Positions 22,734 through 33,713 of a stretch of DNA of 64,000 bases are shown piece after piece. The translations under genes were made by a program, and so were the position numbers. Within the stretch, counting starts at the first letter, position 1; each line of letters begins with the position of its first letter. Source of the stretch: Paramacrobiotus metropolitanus (taxonomy: Eukaryota; Tardigrada; Eutardigrada; Parachela; Macrobiotidae); contig NW_026570273.1 of the NCBI RefSeq assembly GCF_019649055.1, forward strand, positions 124,001-188,000. The letters run 5' to 3'. The notes beneath the pieces were generated by a model. It was not told the DNA's origin, did no database searches, and saw only the letters and a list, made by a program, of their open reading frames with translations.

Positions 22734-25700
22734 ATCCCTTATATGCATGTGTAACATCTGTACATATAAATTTGGCGCAAATCGCCAGTTACATTTCGCC
22801 CACGGATACCTGGGTAACTTTCGAAACAACTACAGTATCTCAAACTGCATTAAACAATCAAAAAATTTGGCCGTATTTTGCGGGTTTTTAATTGTGCCAT
22901 AAATATTCCCGAAATTTTGCCAGATTGTGTGTCTGTAATAATATCGTTATTACATGAACATTTTAAGAGGTCCGGTCTCGTAGTTTTTATTTTCGAAACC
23001 TAGCGAGTGGAGTACACTGTAGGTAATTATTCTAGTAGTACCAACACATACCTATAATGTATGAATTTTGATCTGCCTATACAGTACTTACACACCGCAG
23101 AAAACGTGTGTAGTTACTGCATGGTTACCACGTTGTCTCCTTCGAGTTTCTTTTTATAAACTAAAAAAATTGTCAGAGAAAAATATGACTTCACAGCGCT
23201 GAATTTTTACAAATATCGCTGCAATGTTTTTTGGTTTCAATTTTATTAAAGACCGAATGAGCATAAGAAGGTTTCGTTGTTACAAAAAGTATTAACCGGT
23301 AACTCCAATTGTTGTTGTGAATCTTAGCTGGTATTGTTAGAGAACGATATTCAGTTTGAAAATTAAAGTGTACGCCAAGGAGACGGGTACGTTTTCTGTT
23401 AGGGAGAAACTAAACGCTTATACCATAACAATACTAGATGGTTTTGCACCGAAATTAGACGTATGTGATCACAGCGCACTATAAGGAGCTTCTTTTGTGC
23501 TGCTTGCGACTGGATAGCAAAATGCCAAAATGACTGATTGATTTTAATTATGGAAAGTCAACCAGCGCAGGTTGCTTTTTATCCCGGACCATTTATTTAA
23601 CTTAAAAATTTATAAAACTGTAAAAAAATGCTGAACTGTTTTTTATGTGCATTTTTGTGCAAAACTGGAAGGAGGTCACTTAATATTGAAAGGTTGTCAC
23701 GATTAAAGGCATGCAAACTTTTAATTTGGAAATCCTTCATCACTGGTATCTTCCAGTCTGTTGATTTCGGGCAGATTTCCCAGTCAGTTTTCCGCAGAAT
23801 TCTATGTAAAGCATTTGGCTGCCATAAAACAACGGAAGAATCACTTGTATTCGGATTCATGTCCAATCTAAACGTTCTCCGTCACCTGAAGTACCGAGAA
23901 AACATTCCATGAGCGGCTCAAAAATCAATTCACTGGTCACAGATGCATTTAACGGAACATGCCGGGTGCCGCTTAAAAGATCATAAAAAAGGCAGAAAGC
24001 GACAGGCATACTTCCGGTGTTACGTCAGACGTCAGCACGAGACAAGCCATCCAGCAGCACAGTGCTTTATAGTCCGTAGGCTCCATAGATTGCTGTGCGT
24101 AATGCTTGTGGATTTCATTGAAGGTGTGAACAAAGAAGCTAAGTCGCAAAAGAGCGAAACACAAATTCTAGGATTTTTTGTGTATGATGGATGGCGACAA
24201 TGGTCTGCGGTCGGAACCGGCCGTTGCATTGAATGAATATGTCAGCCTGGTGTACCTTCGAAAAGATGTATCTGTACCTGATGTACCTGTACCATTTTTT
24301 CAACATTTTTTTTTTCATTTATTATTAAAGCTTTTGAAGTAAAAAACCTAATTCTTTTGCTCTTTGCTGCAGCTAGCTGATGTTCACTTAGGTCAACGAT
24401 GAAGCGATACGTTTGCCACAGTAAATCATGGAGATTATTTGCCCTTCAGGGCAGGTCTGCTCCCCCCTGTCGCACACTGGCATTATCATTTATCAATAGC
24501 GCTTTGTCGCTTTAATTGCACATTCAGTCCTAAAAATGCTTCATGGATGGGGATGATGGACTGGAAATTGCTTCGAGCAGTACCGTCATGCTACTAATAC
24601 AAATTGGTACTTGTACTCTGTAAATGGATGGCTACGCGTTCAAGGATATACTATTAAAACAGCGAAATTTTGGCACGTCGCCGTAATTACTGGTCCTTAT
24701 TCGTAAGAGACAGTATTCACCAGTAGGTAACTTCCGGTTCGTATTTTACCAAAGTAATCCTTCGGAAAATTCTAAAAAATGTACTGTATTTACTTAAGAT
24801 TTTTAAATTAAACGAAGCTTAGGCGTCTTCGGAAGCAGCAAATTTAATGTACAGCTGAAATAAATGAACCTATACCCTATACCTATATTTGTTGGTTAAT
24901 GACGGGTTACGCGCCAAATTCCATGTTCGAACAATATTCATTATGCATTATTCAACACGTAAGGTTAATTATGTTAACCACAATTAAGTATTAGGGCAAA
25001 AAACTCACTCCACTGTTAATGCCATTATCCTTGCCCAGAAATATAGGCAATACAAATTGTACAGGTGCACTGTGTTACCCTTGCGACCGAGACAAGCTGT
25101 CACAAACTGATTTCCGTCAAAAGATTAACTGACAATCTTTGTAGAAACCCTGCTGAATGCTGATGGCATCGATTATCCTTTCCGAATTTTCATCTGCTCT
25201 TGCTCCAGTTTATGCACCTCCGTGCTATGACTTTCCACCATTAAACCACTGAGCGCGTTTAACGTCAGTACGTTCAGCTTCGACACTTCTAGATTGAAAA
25301 CTTGATATGTAACCCGGCTGCAAATTCTTGGATCACACTTCTGCAAGTCGCTTAAAATCTGCAAAATAAGTTTGAGTTTCAATAGTAGAATACGCGAGCG
25401 TCATCCGTGGATTTCTATATTAGAAATACGCCAAGGACTAACGGCTCACAAAAATCTTTTGCGACACACTTCAGGGTGCTGCAGCGCCACACTGACACCC
25501 ACAATCAGTATACCGGCATTATGTCGACTACCATTCGTCGACCGACACACAGTGATCGCACGACCTCAGCGCGACGACTAAGAAAACTAAGAAAAATCAT
25601 GAAGACACAAGATATAAGAACACCTTCGAATATGAGAAAACATTAGAGCCCTAGAAAACATAAGCAACATAAACGAACTAGGAAAAAGCTAGCTCGACTT

Positions 25701-27838
25701 TATGACCGGTCGATATCGTATCTGTTCCAAGAAGTTTTCGTCGACGAAATGGCTGGTCGCTCCCACAAGCTTTAACCGTATCCCAACGAACTGGCGCACA
25801 TCTATTTAATTTTCCAAAAACAATTCACGTCATAATTACCTTATTGATACGCGCTCTGGTTAAACAATACTTCGCTTCCTCCCGAATCCACACAGAAAGA
25901 CTACCAGAGTTGACTGTCAGAGCCGGTAAACTTGCTTCCACCATGCTCCACAAATCACACAACAGCGTATAGTTATAAGGCAGTTCCATAGAAAGCAAAC
26001 CGGAATTACACAACAGCCTATGCTTTCTGGGCGATGTCATATCCAACCCACCGGAAAATCTTTTTCCATTCAGACTGTGTGGGTAAGATGGTGAAAATAC
26101 ACAGCTTCTCCACAAGATAGGGTTGACTACAAGAGCAGTTTCAGTGCAAGCGGTGGCGATATTGATAGCCTCCTCGCGAAAGGTCGTTACCGAGTCCCAC
26201 ACGAACTTCTTGATCATCACCGCCAAAAAAAATCGTTTTGGCATGCTTTCCTTTAGAGCGGAAATCCATCACAAGCAGTCTCGTAAGCTGTTGTGAGAAG
26301 CATTAGATATGACGATGCGTTCCGTCGCCGCCGTCATGAATTAGCCAAACACTGACCGGCCAATAGCGCTGCTTCATTTATTGCTACCTTCGTGCCACCG
26401 GTAGGAAACGACAGCCGAATTTCTCTGGAGTGTTCTCCCTGATTTATTAAAGTATTCCACACAGGGCACACTTGACGGTACTGCATGCGGGAGACGGTTT
26501 CCAAAAACTGGAAGAATTGTTTGAGAACATTTACTGGTAGCAGCTAAAAATCGGTTAGATCTTGATCTGTCGCGAGATCTTGGAAAGCTTCGTCCATAGC
26601 CTCCTTTAGCGGCAGCCAATGAGTGCCAGAGAACGTCAGCCCCTTAGAAAGGCGCTTTTCCAAATCGTCCCTTGCATTTCTCAAACTCCGTACCTGCAAT
26701 GAAAGTTTATAATAGTACTGAGATAGGATAGTTAGATTAACTTGTGGTCATATGCATCGTTTTCAGCGTACATATCTTGCGCAAACAAACGATTCTTTTT
26801 ATAATATTTGCGTTAACTTTACGAATATTTGTTTTTGCTTAGTAAGTTACAGGAAATGTTTCTTTTGCTCGTCATATCTTAATTTTTGGCACTTCTCTAT
26901 GCACCCGGGTGGCTCATTTTACCATTCAGAAAATCATGAAATAATAAATTCTCAGTTGATTTCTCTCGACCTAACTCTGTCTTAATGTCCTTCCCTTTTA
27001 ACTTCGTCTTAATGGAACATGAAGCTTGGTAGCCAGCAAAAACGTTTTGTCGCGGACTCCCGTTCGCATTAAGAATTCTAACAAAGAATAATTGTTTGTT
27101 TCCCGCACAGAAAGGTTGCAGACGCAAACGTTTGCTGCTCGTCTGTTGTGATTACAGTACGGTACTGTACGAGTATTCTCTGTACATTTCCTTCCTGGCT
27201 ATCGATAATGAATTATAAACAAGTTTTATCATAAGTATTTTGACTCTGGATCTTTATTACCACAAAAAATAAAAAGGGATACGCCAACCCAGCTTAACCG
27301 TACAGAATTAGCGAAAACAATTTTCTTAATATGAAAGCCCATATTCCAAAACCCGGCCAGATTGTCTTACTTTTTCGAAAAACTCCTTCTGGCAGAGCAC
27401 ACAAATAATTTCGGCAAACTTCAACCACCTAAGTAATTCCATACTTTAGTAAAGTGCATCAGTACTTTACTGAAATATAAAATTAAGTACCGGTAACTGT
27501 TGCTACGAGTATGTTCGTAATCGAAGATTTAAATTAAAAAGATTATGGCCCTTCATACCCCATTTACAAACCCTACTACCATTTTCTATCTAACAGTACA
27601 ACACCTAAGCTAAAATTACCTTTAACACAATACATTCTACTAATCGTAAATGAGATATACTGTACATTAAGTTGGAATAGGTACAAAACGTAGGAAGTAT
27701 TTTGACTTTTGACAACAAATGTGCGATTTGCGAAACGTCCGTAAAATGTCTATAGTCAAAAAAAGAAACCTTTTGTTTTCACTGCAGATAAGCGAGTACA
27801 GTACAGTAATTGAAGTGCCACTGATGTGCAGTACACAG

Positions 27839-27889
27839 AGTCCGTTACCTGCACGAGTGGCCGAACTACCACGACCGTGCAGTGCTGTC
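27839..27889 (+). repeat. Single outlying minisatellite unit
   Basis: A solitary 51-nt unit matching the array 0.3 kb downstream. Read on the plus strand it gives SPLPARVAELPRPCSAV, the same frame pattern (P-x-x-x-R-V-x-E-L-P) as the array units. Confidence 0.6.
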
Positions 27890-28062
27890 CGTTTCGAACT
27901 TAGTACGATAAAGTTCATTAAAGACAGTTTCGGGTGTCGCTTCGGAACATGACATTATAGTGACCGATATACCCAGGCCCGTCTTTAGCTTTTTGGAAGG
28001 GGGGTGCGCAAAACCTCGAGCCAGCTGCGCTAGTTGGGAAATGGCCGAAAATTTCAGGAAAA

Positions 28063-28098
28063 CGTAGAAAAGTGGCTCAAAAAAGCCACTTTTCTACG
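28063..28098. repeat. Perfect 15-bp hairpin
   Basis: CGTAGAAAAGTGGCT, loop CAAAAA, then the exact complement AGCCACTTTTCTACG. It stands about 100 bp before the minisatellite array and overlaps the beginning of the same plus-strand open frame. Confidence 0.75.
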
Positions 28099-28193
28099 CT
28101 TTTCTATTGTAATTTTCGTTGCGCCAGCGCCAGTGCGCCCGCGCCAGTCGCATTTTTTTGCGCCAGCGCCGACTCATATACCAGCACTTCCTA

Positions 28194-28480
28194 GTTTGCG
28201 GAGCCCGTCAGGTTGGGGGGTGACCGAGCTACCAATGCTGGCAAGAGCACAGAGCCCATTAGGTGAACGAGTGACTGAGCTACCGGTACTGTCCCGTGTG
28301 CGGATCCCGTCAGGTTGGGGGTCCCGTCAGGTCCCGTCAGGTTGGGGGGTGACCGAGCTACCAATGCTGGCAAGAGCACAGAGCCCATTAGGTGAACGAG
28401 TGACTGAGCTACCGGTACTGTCCCGTGTGCGGATCCCGTCAGGTGAGCGGGTACCGGTAACCGACCTACCACTACGAGAA
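28194..28480 (+). repeat. In-frame minisatellite: 129-bp tandem duplication of 51-nt units
   Basis: Two virtually identical 129-bp copies (28204-28332 and 28333-28461), each made of two 51-nt units plus a partial third. Units encode 17-residue repeats of the form P-(S/L)-G-x-x-V-T-E-L-P-x-L-(A/S)-R. Both period and unit are multiples of three, so a 171-codon plus-strand frame (28034-28549) stays open through the array. It lies antisense in the copy C intron. A real protein is not claimed; it may simply be a minisatellite. Confidence 0.7.
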
Positions 28481-30202
28481 TGTGATCGACTGCCAGGTGA
28501 CCGGCCTACAGCCTACTACCAATTTTCTTACTGCGAATTAGCAGGTTGAGGTTGAGAATCATGAATTCAGCTGGCAAAATTCATACTGATTCGAGAGAAT
28601 CATCAGTAGATTTCTATATAAAATCCGTGTTTTTGCGCAATTGCGATGTACCGATTCTGGTTCGGTAAAAAAAAAGATGTTATGCGGATATAAATTTTCA
28701 TTCAAATATTCATTCGAAATCAAATAAAGTGGCTACAGACCACAAGAAACGCGGAGGCGAAGCCGAGTCTGTTTCTTGTACAAATAATACCCAAAAACTG
28801 TAAAGTCACACCATTAACTATGCATGGCCTATGATAGTAGTTTATTTTCCATTGAATACGTGCGCTGTGCGCGAATGACAGTGGAAATCTACAGTATTAC
28901 GGCAAGCGACAGGCCCACTTCCGGTCTACATTAAAATATGGCATGCAATATATAAGCGACATGCTTTATGGCTCGTGATTCATTGGTTGTTAACTTATTA
29001 TTATACACTCACGTTAACGCTTGTTCCAGTTCAGAAGGACACAACTACAGCTTAAAAGAAGAGAAGGAATTCTAATTTTTCTGGTATTTAATGATCAGAA
29101 TAATAGTCGTGTGAATACAAGTTTACAAACGAAACAATCTGGTCAGTCTGTACATGTAATGAATGCGCTATTGACTTTCACTCCATATTCGTCATATGCC
29201 AAGCTTACCAGGAATTCAGGAGTAGCACTAGCGACGTCAGTGGACCGTTGAACTATGTGTATAATATAGAACAAGCGTCTCGTCGAGCACACGGACGGGC
29301 ACAATGTTACTGTGGCTAAGTTCCTCCTGCCAGCAGCTCCACAATGCAGCCATAACTGGTTTGTTGATGTTGTGTACAGGCGGGCGATGTCCCAACATTG
29401 AACATCGCCCAGGAGAAAATGTCCCTGGTAGCACCCGGCGTTTGTGCAATTCCCTGGATGAAGGCACGGAACGCAGCAAATGCACCGGAATAACCTCGTG
29501 GTGAAGGATGGTTGGACCACCCTTCACCTCAGCGGCAACGTAACGGTTGTGGAATCTCCAGGGAACCAGCAATCTTACAGAGTGTCACCTCCACGGTTCA
29601 TCGGCAGACGTGCGCCCCACCACTTGGTAATAAAAACCCCATATATCTAGTTTTCTACCATCAGCATCGTAGTTGTTAGATGATGCTCCTGTTGACTGCA
29701 AACAGTGGAAGACCTTCCGGCCCTTTCCATACTCCACAAACTCCCGATACTGTTCACGGCCAAAGTCGATAATCAGACCGTTATCATTGGTATCAATGAC
29801 GCTTCCGTGCCGGAGTGTGCCATCGGGTGACTGTACGTCCACGCTGTTCAATCCGTATATCCCGGATGTTTTAAATATAAAGCGCATTTTCAAAAGTTCA
29901 GCACACAATTTCGGCTTTGGGCAAATAAAAATAACAGGAAATTATTATCTGGGGGCAAATTACAGCAAAATAGCAAATAATTGCTAATGATTTTCGGCAG
30001 ACTTATTGATTTCCACCTTGAAGTAAGTGCAGTTGATGGTTGTCATTGGTTGATATACAGCAACACAATTCACTTATGCGCTGCTCATGCATACAATAAC
30101 GGTAGACGCAAATATTTTATGAGCTAAGACTATCCACTTTTCCTAGAATGAAATACCACCGAGACATGCAAAGGGAGACAGGGGTTCACATAATCACATT
30201 GT

Positions 30203-30620
30203 CATAGAAATGGCAACGGCCGGCTAAACGGCTGACCATTCGGCTGACGACCGGCTGAAGTCCTTAGCCGGCAAACTCTACGCGGCTGGAAGTCTCAGAC
30301 ATTTGGCGCAAACATGAGCGGTTTTCGAGAACTTCTGACTGAATGGGGTATTGGGTGCAGCACTGCATTAGGTTCTAAAGACGGTGCCACGGAAATTGTA
30401 CCATAAAAGCCATATTTAACCACACCGCGGACGAAAGCAAGCGCAAGCTGAAGAGAATCGGGCACGCAGTGTTCGGTAGCGCCATCATCACCGCCAAAAG
30501 TTGCAGAGGAATGCTGCCGTTCAAGCCGAGTCGTCCGCCGGCTGGCTGAAGTTCCTGCCGGCCTGATATCGGCTACGGCCATAAAATATCGGCAACCGGT
30601 TGGCCCGCATCTCCAGCTCA
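30203..30620. mobile_element. Truncated CCGGC-rich TIR element upstream of copy C
   Basis: Left end (ATGGCAACGGCCGGCTAAAC) and internal parts match the 20635-21733 element. The right terminus is deleted: after TTGGCCCG the sequence jumps straight to the flank that follows the element in copy B. Confidence 0.55.
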
Positions 30621-30621
30621 T

Positions 30622-30990
30622 AATATCAGCCTGCCTGCTCAATAATGGCTTGGACTGAAAGGGATATCACTATCAGCAGCAGCAATCGTATACTCGTACC
30701 GAAGGAAGAAAGTGAGTCGAAGCAGAGGACTAGAGCTTTCCCTAGAATTTTCTGTCTACTTCTTAAGAATTCTCTCAGTCTCATTATTCTGTTGTTCCTT
30801 TGCTCTGCCGGAGTCGCTTCATTTGTGATTTTAGCAGTAGTTAAGCTGAACGGACAGACCTATTTTTATAACCGTTCGGAATGGAATATAGAAAATTGCG
30901 CCGATGCGATTTCAGAATTCAAGCCCCATCTCATAACTGTAGGGAGAAAGAGTTACGGCAGCCTTCATACATGCCGTTTGTCGCACAATC
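30622..30990 (-). promoter_or_regulatory. Conserved upstream block, copy C
   Basis: Closest match to the copy B block: CTTGGACTGAAAGGGATATC, CAGCAGCAGCAATCG and GGAAGAAAGTGAGTCGAAGC. Lies about 740 bp upstream of the dead copy C start codon, beyond the truncated TIR element. Confidence 0.35.
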
Positions 30991-31757
30991 CATTTTCAAT
31001 TAGCCTTTAGAATGACAACGCTATGTTAGCGCATGTAAATAAAAGATAACCCAACCGTCAAATAAAATGTATGCTGTCGAGCACCCAACCTGCATTGAAG
31101 TCTGCTTTATAACAGGCTCGATAACAAATAATAAGCTCGAATACCCACTGAGACACCGACTGAGCCGTGGTTGGTGAGCCGTATACGGCCGTTTCAAAAT
31201 CAAACAAATTACGAATTTTTGAGGGCAAATATTTCTGTGGCCGTTTAGCATGTCGCGATCATATTAATTTTATGTCCTTCTTCTGGTACGTTGATTGAGA
31301 ACTCCCGTGGAGATGTAAGTAAACGAAAAACGAGTGCCGGAAGTTTCAACGATCAACTGGCAAACGGACCAGCTACTTGTATTCGTGTCTCCTTTAACAC
31401 CGTTCCTTTGTACTACTGCTGCAGCCGGCTGGAGTATCTCGTTGCGGGTACACATGGTTCTTATGTACCGCGCCAGATTTAGCCGCATGTGCAATATAAC
31501 GTCAGGCTCCCGTCGGCTGAAGGAGCATTACAGAGAACTTGTGTTAGTCATTTGATTTTCCCTTTCCATCAGCATAAGTACAAGCGCGGCAAACACAAGC
31601 TTCTTGAATCAAATTATTAGCCATACAAGGAGCGACTTCCGGCAACCGGAAGCCTTCCATGTATAACATGTAGGGGAAAGCTAAACGTCTTCCATCGTTC
31701 CCCTGTACTGCTGCCGTCGTCCGACTGGAGTGTGACGTGGTGGAGCAACGGTGGAAG

Positions 31758-31810
31758 GCATGTAAGCCGCCCAGGCGAAACGGAACGTTTCGCCCGGGCG
31801 GCTTACATGC
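31758..31810. repeat. Near-perfect 24-bp-arm hairpin
   Basis: GCATGTAAGCCGCCC then AGGCGAAAC, a GGAAC loop, and a complement with a single A/C mismatch. GC-rich compared with its surroundings. The 5' flank carries part of the 22541-22733 inverted repeat family, so this is a local rearrangement of that repeat. Confidence 0.75.
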
Positions 31811-33713
31811 AATGTATGTTAATTTTTGGGCATACAGAAGCTTCGCAAATTTGGCGCAGATTGCCAAAATAATATGATATATTGCTGCTATAAAAAAGCT
31901 ATATTGAATTTCCAAGAAGGCCAGTCGATCGACATTCCATTTCCTCGGGTACAGCAGCAAAGAAATGGATACGGCTGTTTCGTTTTCGCCTTTGCTTTTG
32001 CGGTGGAAATCATTTTCCAACGGCTACCGGAAGAAGCCAAATTCAGCAATAAGAAGCAGCGAGAACATTTGGCAAGCAGCTGCAGCTCGGAGAAGATGCG
32101 CGTAGATACTTTTCTGGCCGGCGTTGGCCCCTGCCGTAAAAAAAGCGCCGCTAACAGCGAAGCTTTGACCTTTTGTCACAAAGTCTTTTATGTGTAAAAA
32201 AATGCAATAAAGAGGTGAGAATAGCCAAAAGAGGTATGCAGAGGGTGCGGTGGCAAAAGCCAAAAGGTGGTGTTAAAATTGATTTTTCAAAGGTGGTGCG
32301 AATAGCCAAAAGGTAGTGCGGGGTTTTGGGAACATCCACACCCAATAAATTTTGCATTACGGAAACCGAGCCACTTTGGAGGCAACTGTCCCTAGCTGAA
32401 TCAAACAATGGCAAAGTTTGGTTGTATTTTGCGGGTTTTTGATTGTGCCATAAATATTGCTGTAATTTTACTAGATTGTATATTTTAATATTATCGTAAA
32501 TAAACGAACATTTCAAGAGGTCCGTTTCATTGTTTTTATTTTGCGAAACCTGGCGATAGGAGCCAATGATAAGCTTAGTAGTACTAGCACAGTAAAACAG
32601 TACCTTTGGCAGAAGAGCTGGTGCGAATTGCAGCCAGTGAAAACTTGAGAGCTTTATCAGTGGCTGAAGTATTTAAAAGTATTTTTAGCGGAATTAATAT
32701 CTGCATGGTGACAATGCTTACAGTTAGAAAATATATTGCCCTGGTACCAAAGAGCTTCGGTACGAAAGAATGACAACAGCGGCATACCACAAGCCTTGAG
32801 TATAAACGGCCCATTGCATTTTACATCCGGTGTGAGTACATGTCCATATACGACCACAGCGCATGTGTCCATGCGGTGACAAATTCCACAGCCCGTATGG
32901 CATTTTCTGACGGGTGACCAATGCAGACACCACAAGTTACTTATATATAGCGTGAACAGAACATATGGCTTTCGACAATAAGTTTTGAAACTCAAAAGTG
33001 TAGAATTTTTGTTACAGTAAAACGGCTCAGTCGGTTAAGAATCTGGATGGCCGCTTTATCCCGCTAAGACTTCGAGTTGCGCCGAGTTAACCGACTACGG
33101 TATAAGCACATTAGTCGGCCTCAGCCGATTTTAATAGCCGGCCATCTCTTGGTTAACACTTTAAATGTTAATAATATTTCTCTGTTATCATAAAAAATGT
33201 CAACAGCGAAATACTGAAACGTCGCAGTAATCAACTTTCCTCAAGATACCAGTAGGCTACATCTGGTTACAAGTCTACATAGATAAATCAAAAAATGCAA
33301 CTGATAAGATACTTCTAGTACATAAGTTGTGCGGAGCTGAGACATTTTCGGAAGCAAAAAGTTTGATGTGGATAAATATATGGAACTACATGTGTCGGTT
33401 TATTACGCCCAATCGGCCCGATTCGATCTTCGAACAAAATTGTCAGTGTGCAGCACATTTCGCTACTATCGACGATGTAACACCACACTTAAATATTTTA
33501 CAAAAGCCAAGAAAAATTATTTCTTGTCCAGAATAATGTTCATTATTTTATGTTCTGTCATGCCCAGAAAATTAATAAAGACATTTATTTGAGCCCTGAA
33601 CCGCTTGATTAACGGGCAAAAATATTACCTTTACGATCCACGCAAAGTGGTTACAAAATAATTTCCGTTGAAAAACTTGTTAACGCCCTTTAAAGACACC
33701 ATGCTGACGGAAT

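Larger units (their letters stand above)
20362..25172. other. Intergenic between F-box copies B and C
   Basis: Promoter side of B and downstream side of C. It contains a 1.1-kb TIR element (20635-21733), the conserved upstream block (21741-22080), an inverted repeat (22541-22733), and from about 23500 to 25172 the downstream duplication shared with B and E. A plus-strand frame at 21826-22152 (108 codons) has a related frame at 30645-31010; the shared stretch LNRQTYFYNRS to SEFKPHLITV keeps frame across a 3-nt indel, but the upstream halves are out of frame with each other, so a gene is not called. Confidence 0.5.
26694..29208. other. Intron 1 of copy C
   Basis: Ends match copy B intron 1 (about 26694-26960 and 28800-29090). 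The middle, about 27000-28780, is unique in this window and contains a minisatellite with its lone outlying unit and a 15-bp perfect hairpin. Nothing else coding is recognised. Confidence 0.5.
25173..29887 (-). pseudogene. F-box copy C: decayed member of the array
   Basis: The three-exon layout is retained: exon 1 29887-29209, exon 2 26693-25840 (854 nt, not a multiple of three) and exon 3 25358-25173, with the usual splice sites. Lesions visible against B, D and E: TGG to TGA at 29585-29587 in the WRW motif of the second Agenet-like module; one extra base near 29269-29275, just before the exon 1 end; CAG to TAG at 26544-26546 immediately before the F-box; and a one-base deletion near 26340-26346 after the F-box. 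Exon 3 is still open (ILSDLQKCDPRI to EQEQMKIRKG). It is closest to copy B in exons and in intron 1. No functional F-box protein can be made from it. Confidence 0.85.
29888..33713. other. Intergenic between F-box copies C and D
   Basis: Upstream side of C and downstream side of D. It matches the region upstream of B over much of 29.9-32.5 kb. Contents: truncated CCGGC-rich TIR element from about 30203 to 30620, conserved upstream block (30622-30990), a 24-bp-arm hairpin (31758-31810), more CCGGC-rich debris near 33030-33150, and the short downstream block of D (about 33200-33600) with an AATAAA on the minus strand near 33582. No gene recognised. Confidence 0.5.

Noticed and set aside
28063-28098. 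Rho-independent terminator
   Set aside because: Hairpin shape fits loosely but the context is a eukaryotic intron; no T-tract function expected.
28204-28461. CRISPR-like array
   Set aside because: Direct 129-bp tandem duplication without unique spacers, in a eukaryotic intron.
30645-31010. Small secreted protein shared with 21826-22152
   Set aside because: Part of the frame is conserved, including a 3-nt indel, but the N-terminal halves are in different frames and copies A, D and E are not open. Better explained as duplicated upstream DNA.
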